A program made the position numbers and the translations under genes. Positions 1-6,823 of a DNA stretch of 35,723 nt are shown in pieces (position 1 is the first letter of the stretch; each line of letters opens with the position of its first letter). The notes beneath the pieces are model-generated. The model ran no database searches and was not told where the DNA came from. It saw only the letters and a program-made list of their open reading frames with translations. Source of the DNA: Verrucomicrobiota bacterium (lineage in GTDB: Bacteria > Verrucomicrobiota > Verrucomicrobiia > Opitutales > Opitutaceae); the NCBI GenBank assembly GCA_025361935.1, contig JANYJB010000073.1, positions 1 to 35,723 on the forward strand, written 5' to 3'.

Positions 1-88
1 GGTGAAGCGCCATCCGCTCCGCGGAGCGATACCCCACCCCGGGCAGTTGCTTGAGCTGCTGCTGGAGTTTCTCGAAGGCTGGGGTCAT
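1..88 (-). CDS. recR: RecR recombination protein, N-terminal fragment (cut by window edge)
   Basis: Reading leftward from the ATG at 88-86, the first 29 codons give a helix rich in Leu and Gln followed by LPGVGYRSAERMALH. This is the N-terminal helix-hairpin-helix of RecR, the RecFOR partner that helps load RecA at gapped DNA. The family signature LPGVGxxSAxRMAxH is clear. The zinc-finger and Toprim domains lie outside the window. The gene directly follows ybaB on the same strand, the classical ybaB-recR pairing, which supports the call. No Shine-Dalgarno motif is seen upstream; the 76-bp spacer instead holds an inverted-repeat cluster. Confidence 0.88.
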   Translation of the reverse strand, partial: MTPAFEKLQQQLKQLPGVGYRSAERMALH

Positions 89-93
89 GAAAA

Positions 94-150
94 TTTCGGA
101 TTGGTGATTTCGGATTTCGGATTTTTTTCAACCAATCCGAAATCCGGATT
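94..150. repeat. Inverted-repeat cluster built from TTTCGGATT units in the ybaB-recR spacer
   Basis: Two perfect alternative hairpins share one right arm. TTTCGGATTGGT at 94-105 pairs with 131-142, and CGGATTTCGGATT at 111-123 pairs with 134-146. A perfect 10-bp palindrome, AATCCGGATT, lies at 141-150. The T-run at 121-127 is mostly in the loop rather than after a stem, so it is not a classical intrinsic terminator on either strand. Possible roles are an intercistronic mRNA stabiliser, a weak terminator, or a dispersed intergenic repeat. The sequence is AT-richer than its neighbours. Confidence 0.6.
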
Positions 151-164
151 CCAAAAATCCCAAA

Positions 165-473
165 TCAGAACATCCCCGGCATCTGGAAGGCCGAGGTGAC
201 CTTCTGCATTTCGGCGTCGTTAAATTCCTTGGCCTGCTTGGCAGCGTCCTGCACGGCGGCGAGGAGCGTGTCGGACACGAGCTTGGCGTCCTCCCTGAGA
301 AACTCGGGGTCAAGCGCGAGGGAAACGAATTTGCCCGCGCCGTTGATCTGGATCTTCACCGCGCCGCCGCCGGCCGTGACGTCGATGGTCTTCGCTTCCA
401 TCTGGGTCTGGAGAGACTCGATGGATTTCTGCATTTTCTGGGCTTGTTTGAGGAGTTTGCCTACGCCGGCCAT
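165..473 (-). CDS. ybaB: YbaB/EbfC family nucleoid-associated protein
   Basis: The protein has 102 aa, the usual length for this family of small DNA-binding dimers. It begins MAGVGKLLKQAQKMQKS, the typical N-terminal helix with repeated Gln/Met, and residues 23-50 have the expected strand-forming middle with AGGGAVKIQING. It ends in the characteristic Met/Pro-rich MPGMF. The open frame extends upstream to 602, but that part is low-complexity and unlike YbaB, so the ATG at 473 is chosen. It lies 76 bp ahead of recR on the same strand. In many bacteria dnaX precedes ybaB; here the upstream neighbour is an epimerase-like gene instead. Confidence 0.92.
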   Translation of the reverse strand: MAGVGKLLKQAQKMQKSIESLQTQMEAKTIDVTAGGGAVKIQINGAGKFVSLALDPEFLREDAKLVSDTLLAAVQDAAKQAKEFNDAEMQKVTSAFQMPGMF

Positions 474-544
474 GATAGGAGGGAGTTGAGAGTTAAGGTT
501 TGGGAATTGGGAGACGGTTAATGCCTCGCAACCCGTGGAAATCT

Positions 545-1444
545 TCAAGCACCAAGTATCGCCGCGTAACCTTCGCGGAAACTCGGATAAACCGGCCGCC
601 ATCCAAGCACGCGCTTGATGCGGTCGTTGACGATCACGCGATCAGGCGTCACTGCACGCCGACCTGCCGCCGGGGCTCCGCTGAACACCGGCTCCGGCAC
701 ACGGAGGCGCGCGGCGAGCCAGTTGACCATATCGGCCTTCGGCGCGGCGCCGTCGTCGACCACGTTGAAGACCCCGCTCGCCACCCCGATCGGCGCGCCG
801 AATACCGCCCATACCGCTCCGGCGATGTCGTCGCGGTGGATCAAGTTGAGATGAAAATCGCCGCGCCCCGCCACCACGCCCGCGCCTTCGCGCAATTGGT
901 CGAGCAGGTAATGCCGCCCCGGCCCGTAAATCCCCGCCAGCCGGAGCACGCAGCCGCGACCGCTCCAGCCGAGCACGAGGTTTTCTGCTTCCACGAGGAT
1001 TTGCGCGTTTTCGCCGCCGTCGGTTGTCGGCGCGTTTTCATCGACGCGCACGCCGCCATCCTGCGGATAGACCGACGTGCTGCCCGTATAAACAAGCATG
1101 CCTACCGGCGCGCGCTTCGTCCAGGCGAGGACCGATTTCATGCCCTCAACATAGCTGCGACGATAGCCGGCCGGCCCGCCGCCGCCGGAACTCACGCAGT
1201 TGAGCGCGTAATCCGCACCACCCGCCAGAGCCGGGTGCGCATGCCAGTCGTCCGCCGCAAGATCGGCGACGACCGCCTCTACGCCAAAGGCACGAAACCC
1301 CTCCGCCTTTTCCGCATTCCGCATAAGCGCGGTCACGCGCATCCCGCGCACGACCGCCTGCCGCGCGACTTCGGTGCCGACATAGCCGGCGCCGAATACC
1401 GTGAGGTGTTTTCCTCTAAAAAATTCAGGTGCAACCAAGCTCAT
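545..1444 (-). CDS. NAD(P)-dependent epimerase/dehydratase-like (atypical SDR) protein
   Basis: This 299-aa protein has a Rossmann fold. The N-terminal TVFGAGYVGTEVA (residues 15-27) holds the GxGxxG dinucleotide loop. VYTGSTSVYP (118-127) matches the atypical-SDR active-site region with Ser and Tyr, and YGPGRHYLLDQL follows in the substrate-binding part. The architecture resembles the YeeZ/WcaG-like extended SDR group. The real substrate cannot be read from sequence. A sugar-nucleotide role is possible but unsupported, because it lies upstream of the polysaccharide run and on the opposite strand. The start at 1444 is chosen because homology-like sequence begins there; an ATG at 1453 is an alternative. 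Only 19 bp separate it from the divergent DJ-1 gene. Confidence 0.78.
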   Translation of the reverse strand: MSLVAPEFFRGKHLTVFGAGYVGTEVARQAVVRGMRVTALMRNAEKAEGFRAFGVEAVVADLAADDWHAHPALAGGADYALNCVSSGGGGPAGYRRSYVEGMKSVLAWTKRAPVGMLVYTGSTSVYPQDGGVRVDENAPTTDGGENAQILVEAENLVLGWSGRGCVLRLAGIYGPGRHYLLDQLREGAGVVAGRGDFHLNLIHRDDIAGAVWAVFGAPIGVASGVFNVVDDGAAPKADMVNWLAARLRVPEPVFSGAPAAGRRAVTPDRVIVNDRIKRVLGWRPVYPSFREGYAAILGA

Positions 1445-1463
1445 GCGTTGCATTGATAAGCAC

Positions 1464-2003
1464 ATGCCCACCGTTCTCGCAATCTTGCCAGAGGGTTTTG
1501 AGGAATTGGAAGCCATCGCCCCCATCGACCTGCTCCGCCGTGCCGGAGCCGAGGTCACGGTGGCCGCCCTCGGCGCCACCATCCACGTGACCGGCCGCAA
1601 CGGCCTCACGATGCACGCCGATACCACACTAAACGCCGTCGGCGAAAACGTGTTCGACCTGCTTTTTCTTCCCGGTGGGCCGGGTGTCGCTTTGATGCGG
1701 ACTGACCCTCGCGTGCGCGCCGTCGTCCTTCGCCACCACAAGGCGGACCGCTGGCTCGCCGCCATCTGCGCCGCCCCCGCGGTCCTTGATGACGCAGGTC
1801 TTCTCACCGGCCGTCGCTACACCGCACATTTTTCCGTCGCCAACGAACTGACCGCGATTCTCGCCGACCAACGTGTCGTCTCCGACGGTCGACTGCTCAC
1901 TTCGCGCGGGGCGGGCACCGCCATTGATTTCGGCCTGTTGCTTGTCTCGAAACTCTCCTCTCCCGATAAGGCCGCCGAGATCGCCCGGTCGATTTGCGCA
2001 TGA
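1464..2003 (+). CDS. DJ-1/PfpI/ThiJ family protein
   Basis: This 179-aa protein shows the DJ-1 superfamily fold from end to end. ILPEGFEELEAIAPIDLLRR (7-26) carries the conserved Glu that contacts the reactive Cys. FLPGGPG is at about 68-74, and the nucleophile elbow AAICAAP places Cys102 where DJ-1 has Cys106. The closest groups are YajL/DJ-1 proteins, linked to oxidative or carbonyl-stress protection; the precise activity is debated. The frame is open upstream to 1401, but ATG 1464 gives the canonical N-terminal strand. The gene faces away from the epimerase gene and ends 180 bp before asnB. Confidence 0.88.
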   Translation: MPTVLAILPEGFEELEAIAPIDLLRRAGAEVTVAALGATIHVTGRNGLTMHADTTLNAVGENVFDLLFLPGGPGVALMRTDPRVRAVVLRHHKADRWLAAICAAPAVLDDAGLLTGRRYTAHFSVANELTAILADQRVVSDGRLLTSRGAGTAIDFGLLLVSKLSSPDKAAEIARSICA

Positions 2004-2183
2004 ACGGCTCCAATCGCCTTAAAACAAAGGCATTGCTGCGCCCCGCTCTCTGCATTCACCTGATGCGAGCTAGGGGTTAAACCCTAGTCTTGTTTCGGTG
2101 GGTTCGCTGCCTCTTTTTTACCCCCAACCCGGTTACTTTCCTTCGGGAAGTGACGGGGCGAAGCCTTCCTTTTTTACAACCTC
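2004..2183 (+). promoter_or_regulatory. Leader/intergenic region upstream of the polysaccharide gene run
   Basis: This is the longest non-coding stretch in the window and the only obvious place for a promoter for the following run. I could not assign a confident -35/-10 pair. Visible elements are a GCCTT/AAGGC hairpin at 2016-2031, an imperfect palindrome at 2070-2087 (CTAGGG/CCCTAG arms), T-runs at 2113-2118 and 2170-2175, and a UUCG-capped hairpin at 2132-2154. No JUMPstart/ops-like GGTAGC element was seen. No Shine-Dalgarno motif precedes the asnB ATG at 2184. Confidence 0.5.
2132..2170 (+). promoter_or_regulatory. Two mutually exclusive RNA hairpins in the asnB leader (attenuator-like)
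   Basis: Hairpin one pairs 2132-2141 with 2146-2154 (nine pairs including a G-U, one bulged U) around a cUUCGg tetraloop, a very stable cap. Its right-arm bases GGAAG (2146-2150) can instead pair with CTTCC (2165-2169), which is followed directly by six T residues (2170-2175) eight bases before the asnB ATG. The second fold looks like a weak intrinsic terminator. Hairpin one would form first and is predicted to be stronger, so real attenuation is uncertain. Confidence 0.35.
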
Positions 2184-4085
2184 ATGTGCGGCATAGCCGG
2201 CTATCTTAGCCAAACCCAGTCCCCATCCGACCGGCTCGCCGCCGTGTCTCGGATGAACGCCGCCATGGTGCGTCGCGGCCCCGACGACGAAGGGGCGGAC
2301 GCCTGGGGCGACGCCACGCTGGGGATGCGCCGGCTCGCGATTTTCGATCCGTCCCACGGGCACCAGCCCATGAGCACGGCCGATGGTCGCTGGCATCTCG
2401 TCTTCAACGGCGCGATCTACAACTTCCGCGCCCTCCGCGCAGAGCTGGAGGCGGCCGGACGCTCCTTCCACACCGAGTGCGACACCGAGGTGTTGCTCGG
2501 CGCCGTCGCGCATTGGGGCGAAGGCTGCCTCAACCGCCTTCGCGGCATGTTCGCCTTTGCCGCCTGGGATTCTCAGGAACGCATCCTCCTGCTCGCCCGC
2601 GATCCGTTCGGCATCAAGCCGCTCTACGTCCACTCCACCGCAGACGGCGGCCTGCTTTTCGCCTCGGAGCTCAACGCCCTCCTCGCCTCCGGCAGCGTGC
2701 CCGCCGCCATCGATCCACAGGCGGTCAGCGCCTACCTCGGGTGGCTCGCCGTGCCCGCTCCCCAGACCATCTATCGCCACGTGCGCAGCCTCCGCCCCGG
2801 CGAGTGCGCCGTCTGGCGCGCCAACAAGCTCAACATAAAAACCTACTGGACGCTGCGCGACGCCTACGTCTCAACGGACGTCCGCATCACTCGCTCGCCC
2901 GCCGAATTCACCGCCGGTCTCCGCGCCCAACTGGAGGACTCCGTGCGCGCCCACGCCATCGCCGACGTGCCGGTCGGCGCATTCCTCTCCGGCGGACTCG
3001 ACTCCACCGCGCTCGTCGCGCTGATGACCAAGCTCGGCGGCGCGCGCCTAAAAACATTCTCCCTCGGCTTCGACGACACCGGATATTCCGAGGCGGACGC
3101 CGCCGCCGCCAACGCCCGCTACCTCGGCTCCGACCACCACACCAGCGTGCTCACCGGCGAGCGCGTCGCCACCGAGATCGGCACGATCCTCGCCACGCTC
3201 GACCAGCCCACCGGCGACGGTATCAACACCTACTACGTCAGCCAGGCCGCCCGCGCCGGCGGCGTCACCGTCGCGTTGTCCGGCCTCGGCGCCGACGAAC
3301 TTTTTGGCGGCTATCCGTCGTTCCGCAACGTCACCCTCATCTCGCGCTGGCTGCCCGTCTGGCACGCGTTGCCGGGCTTTTTCCGCGAGACGTTGCTCGC
3401 CCGCTGGGAACGCGGCGACACGCGCCAACGCAAGCTCGCCGACACGCTGCGCCACGGCGGACGCAACCCCGCTGCGCTCGCATTATTGCAACGCCGGGTG
3501 TTCGCCGAGCCCACGCGCCTCTCGCTTCTGAGCGCCGACGCGATGTCCGCCTACGCCCCGCACCCCGAGGAAGCCGCGCTCGCCGCCGAGCTTGCCGACA
3601 CCGGGCTGTTTGCCATCACCAGCGCCGCCGAGCTGCGCGGCTACATGACCGACGTGCTCCTGCGCGACAGCGACGTGATGAGCATGAGCCAGTCGCTGGA
3701 ACTGCGCGTGCCCTTCGTGGACCGCCCGCTCGTAAACTGGCTCGCCTGCCAGCCGACCGCCTTCAAACACACGCCCGCCAACCCAAAGTCGGCGCTGGCC
3801 TTTGCCGTGCGCGATCTGCTCCCGCCGGATCTGCTGACGCGCCCCAAACGCGGCTTCACGCTGCCGTTCGCCCGCTGGATGCGCGGCCCGCTCAAACCGT
3901 TTCTCGAGGAAACCTTCTCGTCCGCGAGCGTTGGCCGCAGCGGCCTGTTTTCGCCGGCCGCCGTCCAAGCCCACTGGCGGGGCTTCATCGCCGGCCACGA
4001 CACCGCCGAATGGTCGCGCGTTTGGAGTCTCGCTATGCTCATAACATTCGTGAATCGTAAATCAACCTCGGCTAATACCCCATGA
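2184..4085 (+). CDS. asnB: Asparagine synthase (glutamine-hydrolysing)-type amidotransferase
   Basis: The protein has 633 aa, normal length for class B enzymes. It begins MCGIAGY, so Cys2 is the N-terminal nucleophile of the class II glutaminase domain (about 1-210). The synthetase domain follows, with the ATP-pyrophosphate loop SGGLDST near residue 268 and LSGLGADELFGGY near 366-378. The family makes asparagine from aspartate, ATP and glutamine. Paralogues inside polysaccharide loci are thought to amidate other carboxylates, such as uronic acids. As first gene of a glycan locus, a sugar- or precursor-amidating role is as likely as asparagine synthesis. It overlaps the next gene by ATGA, so it is probably the operon head. 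Confidence 0.9.
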   Translation: MCGIAGYLSQTQSPSDRLAAVSRMNAAMVRRGPDDEGADAWGDATLGMRRLAIFDPSHGHQPMSTADGRWHLVFNGAIYNFRALRAELEAAGRSFHTECDTEVLLGAVAHWGEGCLNRLRGMFAFAAWDSQERILLLARDPFGIKPLYVHSTADGGLLFASELNALLASGSVPAAIDPQAVSAYLGWLAVPAPQTIYRHVRSLRPGECAVWRANKLNIKTYWTLRDAYVSTDVRITRSPAEFTAGLRAQLEDSVRAHAIADVPVGAFLSGGLDSTALVALMTKLGGARLKTFSLGFDDTGYSEADAAAANARYLGSDHHTSVLTGERVATEIGTILATLDQPTGDGINTYYVSQAARAGGVTVALSGLGADELFGGYPSFRNVTLISRWLPVWHALPGFFRETLLARWERGDTRQRKLADTLRHGGRNPAALALLQRRVFAEPTRLSLLSADAMSAYAPHPEEAALAAELADTGLFAITSAAELRGYMTDVLLRDSDVMSMSQSLELRVPFVDRPLVNWLACQPTAFKHTPANPKSALAFAVRDLLPPDLLTRPKRGFTLPFARWMRGPLKPFLEETFSSASVGRSGLFSPAAVQAHWRGFIAGHDTAEWSRVWSLAMLITFVNRKSTSANTP

Positions 4086-4879
4086 CGCCGTCATCCCCCA
4101 TACCACCTGCCGACCGAGGAGTAATTTATGTGGCAGTGGGGAAACGCTACATGGACGAGTCCGCCTTCTCGGCTGAATCCCTGCGCAAGACCAATCCCGG
4201 CATCCCCGTCTATCTGCTCACGGATACACCGCCTGAAAATTCCCGGCTATGGGACCAGGTCCTGCATATTGAAGCGTCCCTCCCCGGCAGCGCCATGAAA
4301 CTCCACATGGATCAGGCGCCCTGGTCGCGCTGCGTTTTCATCGACAGCGACACCATGGTGGTCGGTTCGCTCGATCCGCTCTTCCAACTCCTGGACCGCT
4401 TCGACTTCGCTGCCATGCAGCACAGCGGTGGCGGCCACTACACGATTCACGGACTGCCCAGTTCCTTTCCCGAATTCAACTCAGGCGTGATCGCCTGGCG
4501 GCGGAGCGATCGGGTCGGCGCGTTCTTCGCCCGCTGGCGCGAGCTTTACGCCCAGATGACGGAACCCAACGGCCGCACTTGGGACCAGAAAAGCCTCCGC
4601 GTGGCCCTCTACGAAAGCGACCTGCGCATCATCTCCATTCCCCACGGCTATAATCTCATGACCTACTTTCCCTCAGTCGTCGACGGGGAAGCCGTCATCC
4701 TCCACGGACGCACCACCGACAATCTCCGGCGCCTCGCAAACCGCGTCGCCCAAAGCACCATGCTCCGCGCCTACGTCCCCGGAGTCGGCGTTCTCCGCCA
4801 TCCCAAAGACATGTCCTGGCGCTCGCTGCTTCACGCGATTTTCCGCATGGTCACGTGGAAAATACGTTTCCTGTTCTGA
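4082..4879 (+). CDS. GT8-like (GT-A fold) glycosyltransferase
   Basis: This 265-aa protein is predicted to transfer a sugar from a nucleotide donor. VFIDSDTMVVG (85-95) contains the DxD metal/nucleotide site typical of the GT8/glycogenin-like nucleotide-sugar transferases. FNSGVIAWRR, a later WDQKS segment and an ILHGR motif near the end match the order FNSG...DQ...H.xG seen in that group. The donor and acceptor cannot be predicted. The ATG overlaps the asnB stop by 4 bp. The C-terminus is basic and aromatic (MVTWKIRFLF), which may help it sit on the membrane. Confidence 0.75.
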   Translation: MTPSSPIPPADRGVIYVAVGKRYMDESAFSAESLRKTNPGIPVYLLTDTPPENSRLWDQVLHIEASLPGSAMKLHMDQAPWSRCVFIDSDTMVVGSLDPLFQLLDRFDFAAMQHSGGGHYTIHGLPSSFPEFNSGVIAWRRSDRVGAFFARWRELYAQMTEPNGRTWDQKSLRVALYESDLRIISIPHGYNLMTYFPSVVDGEAVILHGRTTDNLRRLANRVAQSTMLRAYVPGVGVLRHPKDMSWRSLLHAIFRMVTWKIRFLF

Positions 4880-4895
4880 TTTCGGTCCTAAACCC

Positions 4896-5972
4896 ATGAA
4901 GTTCCTTCTGCTCGCCCCCGAGCTTTTCACGACCGACAGCGGCATCCCGCGCTGCCTGCGGCTCTACCTCAAGGCGCTTTGCGAAATCAGCGCCGAAAAA
5001 GGCCGGGTGCGCTTTGTCGCCCTCAACGACGCAAACATCGATTCCGCCGACCTCCGCCACTACACGGGCCCCGCGCTCGCCGAGTGGTCGGCCTGCAACC
5101 GCGACAAAAGATTCTTCATCAACGAAGTCCTCCGGCTCACTCATAAAACCCAGTTCCTCATCTGCGGCCACGTCGCCCAGTTGCCCGTCGCCTGGCTGGC
5201 GAGCTGGCTAAGACCCAAGATGCGCTACATCCTCGTCGCCCACGGCATCGAAGTCTGGCGCCCGTTCAAGTTTTGGGAACGGCGCGCGCTAAAGGGAGCC
5301 CACCTCATCCTGTGCGTGAGCGAGTTCACCCGCCGGGAAATCCTCAAACGCATCCCGCTCGATGAAAGCCGCCTCGTCGTGCTGCCCAACACGCTCGACC
5401 CGCTGCTGGAATCCGGCGCGGACGCGGCCGCGATCAGCACCAGTCAGCCCGTCATCCTCACCGTTTCCCGCCTTTCCGCCGCCGACCGCTACAAAGGCAT
5501 CGACCACCTCATCGAGGCGATGCCCGCCATCCTCAAGGCGGCTCCCGGCACCAAGCTTCGCGTCATCGGACGCGGCGACGACGCCCACCGCCTCCAAAAT
5601 CTCGCGCGCGACCACCAGCTCGGCGCCGCCGTCGAATTCGCGGGCTTCGTCAGCGACGCGCAACTCCGCCACGAATTCGCCCGCTGCACCCTCTTCGCCC
5701 TCCCCAGTCAGAAAGAAGGCTTCGGCCTTGTTTACCTCGAAGCAATGGCCGCCGGCAAACCCTGCCTCGCCGCCGACGAGGGCGGCGCCCCCGAAGTCGT
5801 GGACAACACCTGCGGACGCATCACCCCCTACGGAGACGTGCCCGCGATCGCCACCGCCTGCATCGCCATGCTCTCGACACCGTGGGACGCCGATGCAATC
5901 CGGGAGCGGATGCGACGCCGCTTCGGATTTGAAACCTTCCGCGAAAACCTGAAAAAGTTACTGACCCCATGA
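4896..5972 (+). CDS. GT4-family (GT-B fold) glycosyltransferase
   Basis: This 358-aa protein has the usual GT4 layout. The N-terminal acceptor domain starts MKFLLLAPELF. A mid-protein segment, VILTVSRLSAADRYKGIDHL, is the typical start of the donor-binding domain. PSQKEGFGLVYLEAMAAGKP holds the EX7E retaining-transferase motif, followed by EGGAPEVV. It is probably cytoplasmic or peripheral to the inner membrane. A 16-bp gap separates it from the previous gene, and its stop overlaps the permease start by ATGA. The sugar specificity is unknown. Confidence 0.88.
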   Translation: MKFLLLAPELFTTDSGIPRCLRLYLKALCEISAEKGRVRFVALNDANIDSADLRHYTGPALAEWSACNRDKRFFINEVLRLTHKTQFLICGHVAQLPVAWLASWLRPKMRYILVAHGIEVWRPFKFWERRALKGAHLILCVSEFTRREILKRIPLDESRLVVLPNTLDPLLESGADAAAISTSQPVILTVSRLSAADRYKGIDHLIEAMPAILKAAPGTKLRVIGRGDDAHRLQNLARDHQLGAAVEFAGFVSDAQLRHEFARCTLFALPSQKEGFGLVYLEAMAAGKPCLAADEGGAPEVVDNTCGRITPYGDVPAIATACIAMLSTPWDADAIRERMRRRFGFETFRENLKKLLTP

Positions 5973-6823
5973 CTCCCCAAAAAACCGAAACCATCGTCGA
6001 GCCGACCAACGGCTGGCGCTTTCTCGACTGGAGCGAGCTCTGGGCCTACCGCGACCTGCTCTGGCTGCTCGTCTGGCGCGATTTCGTGGCGCGCTACAAA
6101 CAGACGATCCTCGGCCCCCTTTGGTTCATCGTCCAGCCGCTGCTCACCACCCTGGTGTTCACGATGGTCTTCAACCGCTTCGCCAAAATTCCCACCTCAG
6201 GCATCGCCCCCGTGCTGTTTTATCAATGCGGACTGCTCGGCTGGAATTATTTCTCGCAGACTTTCCAGTCCACCGCGACCACCCTCACCAGCAACGCCTC
6301 GCTCTTCGGCAAGGTCTATTTCCCCCGCCTGATCATCCCGATCGCCGGCGTCGTTTCCAACCTCACCGCCTTCGCCATCCAGCTTTTCACCTTTGGCGTT
6401 ATCTACGTGATCTTCGCCTTCATGCCGGACGGCCTCGGGTTGGCCCACGTCGGCTGGGACATCGTATTCCTCCCGCTGGTCGTCCTTCAGATCGGCCTGT
6501 TCAGCCTCGGCGCCGGTCTCTGGCTCGCCGCCCTCACGGCCAAGTTCCGCGATTTCATCGTGCTGGCGACTTTCCTTGTGCAACTCTGGATGTATGCGAC
6601 CCCCGTCATCTACCCGCTCGTCCAGGTGCCCGCCCACTGGCGCACCCTCGTCGCCCTCAATCCCATGACCATGCCCGTCGAGTGCCTCCGCCACATGCTC
6701 CTCGGCGTGGGCTCGGTCGGCCCTCATCTCATGATGCTCTCCATTGGCATGACGCTGCTTACCGTCATCAGCGGCGTGTTCGCCTTCAAACGCATCGAAA
6801 AAAGCTTCGTCGACATCATATGA
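5969..6823 (+). CDS. wzm: ABC-2 type polysaccharide export permease (Wzm-like)
   Basis: The protein has 284 aa with about six membrane segments (roughly 50-68, 120-150 as two, 165-190, 197-215, 255-273). The N-terminal cytoplasmic helix WRDFVARYKQTILGPLW (36-52) is the hallmark of TagG/KpsM/Wzm permeases that move lipid-linked glycans across the inner membrane. A second hallmark, NPMTMPVECLRHMLLG, lies before the last helix. It is joined by ATGA overlap to the ATPase gene, so the pair forms one exporter. The gene symbol is by role rather than by proven orthology. Confidence 0.92.
   Translation: MTPQKTETIVEPTNGWRFLDWSELWAYRDLLWLLVWRDFVARYKQTILGPLWFIVQPLLTTLVFTMVFNRFAKIPTSGIAPVLFYQCGLLGWNYFSQTFQSTATTLTSNASLFGKVYFPRLIIPIAGVVSNLTAFAIQLFTFGVIYVIFAFMPDGLGLAHVGWDIVFLPLVVLQIGLFSLGAGLWLAALTAKFRDFIVLATFLVQLWMYATPVIYPLVQVPAHWRTLVALNPMTMPVECLRHMLLGVGSVGPHLMMLSIGMTLLTVISGVFAFKRIEKSFVDII

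Noticed and set aside
111..146. Classical Rho-independent terminator after ybaB
   Set aside because: The stem is perfect but no T-run follows it on either strand; the Ts are mostly in the loop.
500..1456. A 318-codon plus-strand open frame opposite the epimerase gene
   Set aside because: Antisense shadow; the composition is low-complexity Arg/His and the minus strand encodes a coherent Rossmann protein.
2004..2183. A known riboswitch or JUMPstart/ops element in the asnB leader
   Set aside because: Hairpins are present but I cannot match any named riboswitch consensus, and no GGTAGC-like ops core was seen.
2477..4060. A long arginine-rich open frame overlapping asnB on the same strand
   Set aside because: High-GC shadow frame: very rich in Arg/Pro/His, no family signature, and fully inside a clearly real gene.
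6121..6819. N-terminal extension of the Wzt frame through the permease gene (apparent fusion)
   Set aside because: The extension is Arg/His/Pro-rich frame shadow; the ATPase domain starts cleanly at the ATG at 6820 with an ATGA overlap.
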